The notes beneath the pieces were generated by a model, which saw only the letters and a program-made list of their open reading frames with translations, was not told where the DNA came from and did no database searches. The position numbers and the translations under genes are program-made. A stretch of 6,422 nucleotides of DNA, taken from positions 1 to 6,422 of the forward strand of contig NZAS01000142.1 of NCBI GenBank assembly GCA_002686195.1, written 5' to 3'. Below, piece by piece: positions 1 through 5,496 of this stretch (within the stretch, counting starts at the first letter, position 1; each line of letters begins with the position of its first letter). The DNA is from Candidatus Pacearchaeota archaeon. Lineage in GTDB: Archaea; Nanoarchaeota; Nanoarchaeia; Pacearchaeales; GW2011-AR1.

Positions 1-248
1 CCATGACGTAATGCAAATAAAGCAACACCTTCATTCTTATCTCGTAAAAGTTGCCATACTTCTTCAATATTTTCTTCTGTCACAATAATCCATTCAACCT
101 CTAGTAACTCTAATGGTTGTGGATCAGGTAAACTTAATGGGAGTTTTTCAACCGCAGTAGTAGTTATACCTATCTCTTTGACTTTAGGAGTCATAGAACA
201 ACCTGTTATAAAAACTGCTGCCACCAATAACAATATCACTTTTTTCAT
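1..248 (-). CDS. Lipoprotein, probable outer-membrane spanin (o-spanin/Rz1-like), C-terminus cut by window edge
   Basis: The 82 visible residues begin with a lipoprotein signal peptide: MKK, a hydrophobic stretch at residues 4-14, then a lipobox I-T-G-C with the lipidated cysteine at position 17. Serine at +2 fits sorting to the outer membrane. The mature part starts with a proline-containing segment (LPLSLPDPQP at 36-45) and continues into a mixed charged/hydrophobic region that runs off the window. The start codon overlaps the stop of the upstream 156-aa membrane protein as TAATG, with a strong AAGAGGAAG ribosome site just before it, so the two are co-translated. A membrane-anchored coiled-coil protein followed directly by a lipoprotein is the usual i-spanin/o-spanin order for outer-membrane disruption at lysis. 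I recall similar lipoproteins in marine T4-like phages. A lipoprotein with another role, such as superinfection exclusion, is the main alternative. Confidence 0.65.
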   Translation of the reverse strand, partial: MKKVILLLVAAVFITGCSMTPKVKEIGITTTAVEKLPLSLPDPQPLELLEVEWIIVTEENIEEVWQLLRDKNEGVALFALRH

Positions 249-718
249 TACGAATCTTCCTCTTTGCCTAGGTTAGGATTAGCTAACTCTGGACATTCAC
301 GGTTACTCTCTGATTTCTTTCTCGCAGCAAGCTCATCATGTGTCAATGGTGAACCTGTTTGGATTTCAAAGCAACGCATCTCATTCTTTGATGCACGATT
401 AATTATTCTTACAACAAGACCTGGTTTATTTTCAGCAAGTATATCTAACTCATGCCGACCCAGTTTATTGGCGAGATTCTTTTTATCTTTTGCAAGTACT
501 GCCTGCTGTTCTCTCAAGTCTGCATTGGCAGCTTGAATCTGTGCAGCCTGGGCCGACTGTTGTTTAATAGCGGCCTCTTGTTCTGCAACAGCACCTTCAA
601 GTTTTTCTTGATTGACTTGAAGGATTTTATTTTCTGCTTGTAGTTTCGTAACCCAACTATAGGCTCCAAACCCACCAGCACCCATCAATAACACTAAAAT
701 AATAACAACTTGTATCAT
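248..718 (-). CDS. Membrane-anchored coiled-coil protein, probable inner-membrane spanin (i-spanin/Rz-like)
   Basis: This 156-aa protein has an N-terminal hydrophobic segment at residues 2-20 (signal-anchor topology, little before it). A long Gln/Ala/Glu-rich coiled coil follows at about 25-90. The C-terminal periplasmic-type domain contains a conserved-looking RHELDILAENKPGLVVRIIN stretch and two cysteines (C116, C142), which could form disulfides within or between subunits. The layout of one N-terminal membrane segment, coiled coil and small C-terminal domain is that of Rz-type i-spanins, which join with an outer-membrane lipoprotein to fuse the two membranes in the last step of lysis. The next gene is such a lipoprotein. 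The start at 718 is supported by a GAGG ribosome site 7 nt upstream. The gap from the large polyprotein gene is only 14 nt. The function is inferred from architecture and context; no enzymatic motif is seen. Confidence 0.7.
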   Translation of the reverse strand: MIQVVIILVLLMGAGGFGAYSWVTKLQAENKILQVNQEKLEGAVAEQEAAIKQQSAQAAQIQAANADLREQQAVLAKDKKNLANKLGRHELDILAENKPGLVVRIINRASKNEMRCFEIQTGSPLTHDELAARKKSESNRECPELANPNLGKEEDS

Positions 719-725
719 AACAAAA

Positions 726-730
726 CCTCA
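726..730 (-). promoter_or_regulatory. Ribosome binding site of the i-spanin-like gene
   Basis: On the minus strand TGAGG lies 7 nt upstream of the ATG at 718. It supports this start and fits inside the 14-nt gap after the stop of the 966-aa gene. Confidence 0.6.
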
Positions 731-732
731 CT

Positions 733-3633
733 TTATATATTGGCTATAGAAAACTCCGCAAATGTATTGATACCCTTTTTGGATTTCAACATCTGTTCTA
801 CCTTCTGTTGATTGGCATGACTGAGATTATCAAACACTTTGCACATTGCCGATGCACTATAAACATCAACTTTATGTCCATCAATTTCTGCGGACTCTTT
901 GTTAGCAGCAATCTTACGAATGATGTCCATAGATTCAAAAACTTCTTCTTTTATTCCCTTATCCTTCATAAACTTTTTTATTCTCGGATCATCAAAAAAC
1001 TTTTTAAATGCGGGTCGAATATCACCCTTGGGACCTTCCTTTTTAAGAATATCCTCAACATCATCCCAAACCTCATCATCGCCAATCACATTGAAATACT
1101 TTTTATCTGCACCCTTTGCAGGAATAGGTCGTTTCATCAACTTCATCACCTTATCATATTCCTTTTGAGTAGATGGGATTGCCCATGTACCTTCATGGAT
1201 ATAATCTTCTCGGGCCATACGACCCTTTATGACATCCTTGCGTTTCTTCTCCATACCTTTCAAACGACCACCGGGCTTCAACTTCTTGACTTTGCCTCCG
1301 CCCCTTTCAAACTTTTCAATGTCCTTATCACTTACGGCACTCTTTTTGGCAGTCGGTCGGATGCTCTCGTTAGATTCTTCGCAACCATCACCTACAGGAT
1401 CATCGTCCTCATCTTCTTCAGTATTTACTTTTTTTTTAACTCTAGCAGTTTCGATAGCTTTCTTCAAGGCGGGTGGGAGTTTGCCTTTTGTTTGTGTTTC
1501 TTCTTCGTGGTCACCTTCCCAATTCTTGTCAACGTAATCGAAAAACTTTTTCTTTTTCTCGTCATCCATCTCTGCAGGACTCTTTGCACCAAACTTCTTC
1601 AGTGCCGCTCGGAAAAACTTTTCATATTCTTCCTTATCGCCTTCTGTCATCATATTTCTATGATGCTCACGGGATTCAAAATGTGTATCTTTGAAATCGT
1701 CCATATCTTCAAAGTCATCCTTATCACCATAACCACTCTTATGATACCATGCCCAAATATCTTCGATACTCTTACCAGTAACTTCCCATTCATCCTGACC
1801 TGGGTTTACATCCTTTTGAGATATCTTTCCTTTGAGGCGAAACTTCGCTAGAGACTTTTTCATCTCTTTATTATCCATTGCATCAAAGTGACCTTTGACT
1901 GCTTCATGGATAGTATCTTCATTTTGTACTTTAATATCAGCAATTTTACCTTTAAATTCTTGCTCCACTTCAGCCGCAACCGATTTTAATTCTTTATCAT
2001 CACCACCTACACGATAAAACTCTACAACTTTACCACTAATATCTATTTCTAATTTTCCAGGAGAGATGGGTGTGGAGAAGTTTTTTACAAAAGCCACTGC
2101 GGACTTTGCATCTCTATCAGACTTAAACGTAAACTCAACACTATATAAACCACCACGGGCCCAGGCGGGCAACCCTTCGTGGATGGTTTCTTCGTTGGCA
2201 TCTTGCAACGCAGCCTGGACTGTAGGCTCATCACCAAGGCCTCGTTTGATTTTTTCAATCTTCTTCCAAGCGCCCGTCATGTTGCCTTCCATATCATAAG
2301 CAATCTTGATGGCCTTCTTGATATCTTTAGGTCGGAACTTGCCTTCCTCTAACTCATCTTCTTCTTTGACTGTAGACTTTAATTTATTGAGTCGTTCTTT
2401 TCGCATTGCAATACGTTTTAGAGTTTCTTTATACTGTTTAGTTCGGCCATCAACTTTTTGAGGAGCAGTTGCTTCAGCATCTGTAGCTTCTTCTACTTCA
2501 GGAGTCGTCGGAGTATCCGCTTGTGCTACGTTAGCACCTGCCTTCCAGACACTTAAGATAGTATCTTCAAGACTTACACTTTTTGATTTTAGATATTTTT
2601 CTGTCATAGTTTCTTCGGTTTTTTGACTGTCCTTTAGTTTCTGTTGTACCTTGGTCAGTTGTTGAACACGCTCCTGTGCTTTAGCAATTTCTAATTGCGC
2701 CTGTGCAATAGCCCTTGCTATTTTTAGTTCTTTCTTCTTTGCTCGGTCGAGCTTTTCTTTATTGGGATCTCCTTCTTCAAAAATAGATTCGTTCTTGGCA
2801 ACTTTAGTAGCAATAGCCATCTTGACTGACTTCCACCGTTCACCATATTTCTTTTTCATCTCTGAATCATCTATTTTTTGAGCGATTTCCTCTCGACGTT
2901 TTAGTTCTGTTGAACTCAATTCTCTTTCATCTATATTTATAATTTCTTTAATTTCTTCTTTGATAGACTCAATACTAGTTGCCATATCACCTTGTGCCAT
3001 AGTAACACCAGTATCTCTCTTATACAAATAATGTTTAACACTTCTTGGATTTTTAACACTTTTCAAAGTAATCTTTTCTACTCTCATTTTACCAACAACA
3101 TTTTTGGCTGTTACTTTGAATGTGTCTTTGCCGCGAGACATAGCAGAAGTATATTCTATTGTGACAGTATCACCTTTCTTTAATTTATCAAAGAGTTTAT
3201 TTAACTTGGGGTCATTCATTTTTAACCCTTCACCAAGTCCTTCTGTTCTCAAACGAGGCTCCCGTCTATTCCAAGATGGGTCAGTTAGTTTGAGATTAGT
3301 TTCATCATTATTCAAAGGATTATTATCTTTGTGATGAACATCTTTGCCGTCGCCTCGTGCGGCCTTACCGTTCTTTATCATAAGACGGCGAGCTCTCAAA
3401 CGAGCAGCATTCTTTTCTCTCTGTTCGGGTTTGGAATGATAGTTATCATATTCCTTTTTATAATTACGTTGTGCCTCTTCAATTTGTTCGGCAGACATTC
3501 TACGTTTACGTTTATAGACTTTAGGTTTCTTCTTAACTACCACAGTGGAATCATCATCTCCAGTTCCAGGCACTGCTGTACCTGTAGCATTAGTGGGAGC
3601 ATCTTCTTTCAAATAATGACTAAATCTTTTCAT
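733..3633 (-). CDS. Giant modular structural protein with HNH-like N-terminal domain; candidate prohead-protease-processed polyprotein
   Basis: This 966-aa, highly charged (Lys/Glu/Asp-rich) protein has no membrane segment and only two cysteines (C751, C931). It starts MKRFSHYLKE, a leader style I associate with capsid-interior and structural proteins of marine T4-like phages. The order seen is: basic region 34-90; HNH-like signature 96-123; beta-rich module about 137-216 (KKGDTVTIEY onward); helical basic module about 237-282; coiled coil about 295-340; SLEDTILSVWKAG 354-366; helical module about 432-482; alpha/beta module 488-573; modules about 578-660, 667-708 and 755-808; module 815-898; C-terminal module 902-966. 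Sites of the form (I/L)-X-E followed by G/A occur at 133-136, 428-431, 484-487, 575-578 and 812-815, mostly between modules, matching the T4 gp21 cleavage rule. The start has a GAGG site 9 nt upstream and overlaps the preceding gene by 14 nt. The ORF itself is certain. Its role as a packaged polyprotein is inferred; a scaffold or neck protein is possible. Confidence 0.8.
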   Translation of the reverse strand: MKRFSHYLKEDAPTNATGTAVPGTGDDDSTVVVKKKPKVYKRKRRMSAEQIEEAQRNYKKEYDNYHSKPEQREKNAARLRARRLMIKNGKAARGDGKDVHHKDNNPLNNDETNLKLTDPSWNRREPRLRTEGLGEGLKMNDPKLNKLFDKLKKGDTVTIEYTSAMSRGKDTFKVTAKNVVGKMRVEKITLKSVKNPRSVKHYLYKRDTGVTMAQGDMATSIESIKEEIKEIINIDERELSSTELKRREEIAQKIDDSEMKKKYGERWKSVKMAIATKVAKNESIFEEGDPNKEKLDRAKKKELKIARAIAQAQLEIAKAQERVQQLTKVQQKLKDSQKTEETMTEKYLKSKSVSLEDTILSVWKAGANVAQADTPTTPEVEEATDAEATAPQKVDGRTKQYKETLKRIAMRKERLNKLKSTVKEEDELEEGKFRPKDIKKAIKIAYDMEGNMTGAWKKIEKIKRGLGDEPTVQAALQDANEETIHEGLPAWARGGLYSVEFTFKSDRDAKSAVAFVKNFSTPISPGKLEIDISGKVVEFYRVGGDDKELKSVAAEVEQEFKGKIADIKVQNEDTIHEAVKGHFDAMDNKEMKKSLAKFRLKGKISQKDVNPGQDEWEVTGKSIEDIWAWYHKSGYGDKDDFEDMDDFKDTHFESREHHRNMMTEGDKEEYEKFFRAALKKFGAKSPAEMDDEKKKKFFDYVDKNWEGDHEEETQTKGKLPPALKKAIETARVKKKVNTEEDEDDDPVGDGCEESNESIRPTAKKSAVSDKDIEKFERGGGKVKKLKPGGRLKGMEKKRKDVIKGRMAREDYIHEGTWAIPSTQKEYDKVMKLMKRPIPAKGADKKYFNVIGDDEVWDDVEDILKKEGPKGDIRPAFKKFFDDPRIKKFMKDKGIKEEVFESMDIIRKIAANKESAEIDGHKVDVYSASAMCKVFDNLSHANQQKVEQMLKSKKGINTFAEFSIANI
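1189..1200 (-). other. Candidate prohead-protease site IHE|G (residues 812-815)
   Basis: The third I-H-E-G copy sits between a lysine-rich segment (781-808) and the folded-looking module that begins TWAIP. Confidence 0.55.
1900..1911 (-). other. Candidate prohead-protease site IHE|A (residues 575-578)
   Basis: The second I-H-E copy follows an E-D-T context that nearly repeats the E-E-T-I-H-E context at 481-486, and it is followed by alanine. It separates two modules of different composition. Confidence 0.55.
2176..2187 (-). other. Candidate prohead-protease site TIHE|G (residues 483-486, cut before G487)
   Basis: I484-H485-E486 is followed by G487. This is the first of three I-H-E-G/A copies. 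It follows an E-E-T context and separates the helical module from the GLPAWARGG module. Confidence 0.55.
2341..2352 (-). other. Candidate prohead-protease site LEE|G (residues 428-431)
   Basis: L-E-E-G lies at the end of an acidic linker and immediately before the helical module starting GKFRPKDIKKA. It fits the gp21 rule. Confidence 0.45.
2934..2941 (-). promoter_or_regulatory. Possible T4-type late promoter box TATAAATA inside the 966-aa gene
   Basis: The minus strand carries an exact TATAAATA, the late promoter -10 consensus of T4-like phages. It also encodes I-N-I in the 966-aa protein, and no start codon with a good ribosome site follows closely. It could help transcribe the distal polyprotein part and the lysis genes, or be a chance match in AT-rich DNA. 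Confidence 0.22.
3226..3237 (-). other. Candidate prohead-protease site LGE|G (residues 133-136)
   Basis: The tetrapeptide fits the gp21-type rule (I/L)-X-E followed by a small residue. It lies just after the HNH-like region and just before the beta-rich module, at a place where a domain boundary is expected. Confidence 0.45.
3262..3366 (-). other. HNH-nuclease-like motif inside the 966-aa protein (residues 90-124)
   Basis: Residues 98-123 read D-V-H-H-K-D-N-N-P-L-N-N, then N-L at 113-114 and W-N-R at 121-123. This is the typical pattern of HNH homing-type nucleases: a histidine pair, the DGNPxNN-like turn, an asparagine before a leucine, and a last Asn/His. The third position is Asn (N122) rather than His, which is common in H-N-N variants. 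Basic, arginine-rich residues at 72-93 precede it and could bind DNA. Catalytic activity is not proven; the fold may be kept only for DNA binding. Confidence 0.6.
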
Positions 3634-4192
3634 GATCCAAATCCTCTAGAGAAACATATCTTTCATTTCCCTTATAAACAGTTTTAAAAATAGGTTGGCC
3701 TAATACATAATCTACAGGAATTTTATCAAAGATAGTAACGGTTCCGCCCTCTTTGAGTTTATGTCTACCCGACAATAAAATCTCATGTTCTAGGTGTTCT
3801 TTGACTTCTTCCTCTGTAGCATATCCGTTATCTATCAACCAACTTTTAAAGGCGTTTTCTATGGTATCTTCTTCTTCTACTTGATCTGCAAAATGTTGTT
3901 TCAAAAGATAGAGGGCCGTAGCATACGTTCCTATCTTTGTTCTTACACCAGGGATTTTGTGAAGTATACGTTTTAGATTGAATATCAAACGAATGAGTAG
4001 AGTAAAAGCTTCTTTTTCTTCAGTGGTTTTCAATTCTTTAGCGGGTTTGAGAAGTCTTCCATCTTCATCTATAATACCGAGTTTGAATGCGGGTTGATCT
4101 TCCCACGGTGTAGTGAGAATTCTCAGAAACCGATAGGCCACGAACAAGTCAATGGCTCTACCTTCTGTTAAATTTTCTCTAGTGTTTCCCAT
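3620..4192 (-). CDS. Conserved marine T4-like phage protein of unknown function, 190 aa
   Basis: The ATG at 4192 gives 190 aa and a 25-nt overlap with the upstream gene. An ATG at 4276 would lengthen the protein by 28 residues but create a 109-nt overlap, and that extension looks like out-of-frame reading of the neighbour. The N-terminal half is mostly helical and hydrophobic/aromatic (RAIDLFVAYRFLRILTTPWE, then GIIDEDG, then LLIRLIFNLKRILHKIPG). The C-terminal part has an acidic helical region and ends with a beta-like IPVDYVLGQPIF...YKGNERYVSLEDL segment. I recall this RFLRILTTPWE...KLGIIDE family from marine T4-like phages, next to the 120-aa family seen here, without a firm function. It lies among structural genes, so a virion assembly role is possible but unproven. 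No membrane helix or enzyme motif is evident. The stop lies inside the start of the 966-aa gene. Confidence 0.75.
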   Translation of the reverse strand: MGNTRENLTEGRAIDLFVAYRFLRILTTPWEDQPAFKLGIIDEDGRLLKPAKELKTTEEKEAFTLLIRLIFNLKRILHKIPGVRTKIGTYATALYLLKQHFADQVEEEDTIENAFKSWLIDNGYATEEEVKEHLEHEILLSGRHKLKEGGTVTIFDKIPVDYVLGQPIFKTVYKGNERYVSLEDLDHEKI

Positions 4193-4530
4193 ACATATGG
4201 ATCCAGTTCTATATCCCGTAACTCTGTTTCGGGTATCATGTGCAAATAAGTCATAAATGTCTTTAGTGCAGACCAATACTCCTTATCAATTTTAAAAAAT
4301 AACAAGATACCAGAAGCCTCAACTCCAAACACATTAGATAAAACTATAATGTGATTAAGAATCAATCGTTCTTTCAATTCACCCGTTTCTCTATACTTCT
4401 TGAAAAGTCGTTTCAAATACTTAAATCTTTTGAGATCGTCTTGAAACTCCTCTTCGCTTTCACATTGCGGATTATCATAATTATGCATAGCGAACATTAC
4501 CCAGTTCGCCGGAGTTATCTTTTCATACAT
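4168..4530 (-). CDS. Conserved T4-like phage protein of unknown function, 120 aa
   Basis: The protein starts MYEKITPANWVMFAMHNYDN. Its predicted-helical core carries the pattern F-x-D-D-L-K-R-F-K-Y-L-K-R-L-F at about 29-43, then L-I-L-N-H-I-I-V-L-S-N-V-F-G at 56-69 and an aromatic-rich amphipathic segment. I recall this pattern as strongly conserved across marine and other T4-like phages, where it is normally annotated hypothetical. It is mainly alpha-helical by appearance, with no signal peptide and no catalytic motif. The start lies 4 nt after the stop of the 203-aa gene (TGAGTAAATG) with no good ribosome site close by, which suggests translation by termination-reinitiation. Its end overlaps the 190-aa gene. 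The tight linkage suggests the two small proteins act together or in fixed ratio. Confidence 0.8.
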   Translation of the reverse strand: MYEKITPANWVMFAMHNYDNPQCESEEEFQDDLKRFKYLKRLFKKYRETGELKERLILNHIIVLSNVFGVEASGILLFFKIDKEYWSALKTFMTYLHMIPETELRDIELDPYVWETLEKI

Positions 4531-4534
4531 TTAC

Positions 4535-5146
4535 TCATGCTATCTTAGCGAATACCTTACATCTGCCATTATCTAGTTCCATATATTTAAAGTTAATACT
4601 CAATCCACCGTCATGCCTATGAGAGATACCATCATCATTGACCAACTGGCCATCTTCGGTGCCACTGCCATCATTTCCATAACGGCCACCAAACTGTGAT
4701 AACGGTGAAGAAACTTCTCCTTCTCCCTCGTAAATATCGACCTGACCAAACTCAAGGCCGACTCTCATAAGTTTCTGTCGTAATTCTGCTATAGCGTGAT
4801 TTGCATTTAGATACTCTTTATCAGCAATAGACCCAACAAAAGCATTGACACGTTTACGAACTTCGGGATCAGCAATGTCATGGACATCCATCCCACCATC
4901 TTCAACTGGTATTTGAGAAGCTCCTGCAACACTACTTTCTTCTATAGGATCAAATTCATTCTTTCTGAGTTTTGCTCCCTTCTTTGCTGCTTTAGACCGA
5001 CTCTTATCAACTTTATATCCAGCTTTGGAAGTTTTCTTCTTATAAGCCTTTGCAGATTTTTTACCTGCTGCTGATTTACGATATTTTGCCTGCTTCATTT
5101 TAGCTGCGGCTGTCATCTTTTCATCAAAGTCTTTAAATGTTTTCAT
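4535..5146 (-). CDS. Structural-type protein with lysine-rich leader and predicted protease site, 203 aa
   Basis: The protein starts MKTFKDFDEK, the same MK-x-F style as the 966-aa protein. Residues 1-63 hold 24 Lys/Arg, looking like a nucleic-acid- or scaffold-binding leader. Residues 66-71 read D-P-I-E-E-S: the gp21-type motif I-E-E followed by S falls exactly at the end of the basic region. A second match, I-Y-E-G, is at 138-141. The middle is helical (about 93-130). The C-terminal third is a glycine-rich, beta-like domain (PLSQFGGRYGNDG, then DDGISHRHDGGLSINFKY) that I recall from marine T4-like phage structural proteins. Removal of the first 70 residues would leave a 133-aa mature protein. 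The start overlaps the 52-aa gene by 14 nt, with an AGGA site 10 nt upstream. A precise virion position cannot be given. Confidence 0.75.
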   Translation of the reverse strand: MKTFKDFDEKMTAAAKMKQAKYRKSAAGKKSAKAYKKKTSKAGYKVDKSRSKAAKKGAKLRKNEFDPIEESSVAGASQIPVEDGGMDVHDIADPEVRKRVNAFVGSIADKEYLNANHAIAELRQKLMRVGLEFGQVDIYEGEGEVSSPLSQFGGRYGNDGSGTEDGQLVNDDGISHRHDGGLSINFKYMELDNGRCKVFAKIA

Positions 5147-5291
5147 CGTTTTTTAATCCTAATCTTTCAAGCTCATTGTCAGGAGTTTCTGTTTCTGTCC
5201 AGGTAACTACTACTTTGGGCTCTTTTTTCTTTTTCTGTTTAGGTTCCTCAGAGGCTTCATCAACTTCGTATTTAATAACTTCTTCACTCAT
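5133..5291 (-). CDS. Small charged hypothetical protein, 52 aa
   Basis: The chosen start ATG at 5291 gives MSEEVIKYEV and has an AGGAG ribosome site 10 nt upstream. It overlaps the end of the 65-aa gene by 8 nt (ATGAGTGA). A further upstream ATG at 5336 would overlap that gene much more and add a basic stretch read out of frame from it. The protein is hydrophilic, with an acidic N-terminus, a K-Q-K-K-K-K run in the middle, a short VVVTW strand and a DNELERLGL tail. No family or function is recognised. Its end overlaps the start of the 203-aa gene by 14 nt. Confidence 0.65.
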   Translation of the reverse strand: MSEEVIKYEVDEASEEPKQKKKKEPKVVVTWTETETPDNELERLGLKNDENI

Positions 5292-5481
5292 CTTTCTTTT
5301 TCTCCTGAAGTGGAATTGCTGCAAGGAAAAAGTCACAAGTTTGAATTGCGCCTCTCATAGCATTTATATTAGCTACAACTTGAGTTTTCCGCTCCTCTAA
5401 TTGTGACAAATTTTCCTGCAGTACTTCCATTTCATTCAATAATACAGTTTTGCGTTCCTTAATAGTTTCACCAGTAATCAT
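5284..5481 (-). CDS. Small coiled-coil protein, 65 aa
   Basis: Residues about 5-45 form one amphipathic helix rich in Glu, Gln and Leu with heptad-like spacing (LLNEMEVLQENLSQLEERK). It is followed by N-I-N-A-M-R-G-A-I-Q-T-C-D-F-F-L and a lysine-rich tail. I recall similar 60-80 aa coiled-coil proteins with an 'AxxGAxQxCxxFL' end in marine T4-like phages, function unknown; they could be oligomeric assembly factors. Initiation is supported by AGGA about 10 nt upstream, lying directly behind the double stop of the preceding gene. It overlaps the 52-aa gene. Confidence 0.7.
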   Translation of the reverse strand: MITGETIKERKTVLLNEMEVLQENLSQLEERKTQVVANINAMRGAIQTCDFFLAAIPLQEKKKDE

Positions 5482-5496
5482 AATATAAAGTTCCTA

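Noticed and set aside
719..745. TATATAAAG near the start of the spanin-like gene as a late promoter
   Set aside because: It departs from TATAAATA, lies too close to the start to leave a normal leader, and overlaps the polyprotein stop. AT-rich chance is more likely.
808..1851. Long plus-strand open frame of 347 codons
   Set aside because: It is antisense to the Lys/Glu-rich 966-aa gene. Its Phe/Leu/Ile/Ser-rich composition is what the reverse complement of AAA/GAA codons gives, and it has no good ribosome site or recognisable domain.
3331..3687. Plus-strand open frame of 118 codons across the start of the 966-aa gene
   Set aside because: A shadow of the Lys/Arg-rich N-terminal region; hydrophobic low-complexity, no ribosome site, and inconsistent with the all-minus gene layout.
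4193..4276. 28-residue N-terminal extension of the 190-aa protein
   Set aside because: It lies wholly inside the well-patterned 120-aa gene, making a 109-nt overlap, and its sequence does not resemble the start of the family as I recall it. The ATG at 4192 gives a modest 25-nt overlap.
5292..5336. 15-residue N-terminal extension of the 52-aa protein
   Set aside because: It overlaps the 65-aa coiled-coil gene, and the downstream ATG at 5291 has a proper AGGAG ribosome site at good spacing.
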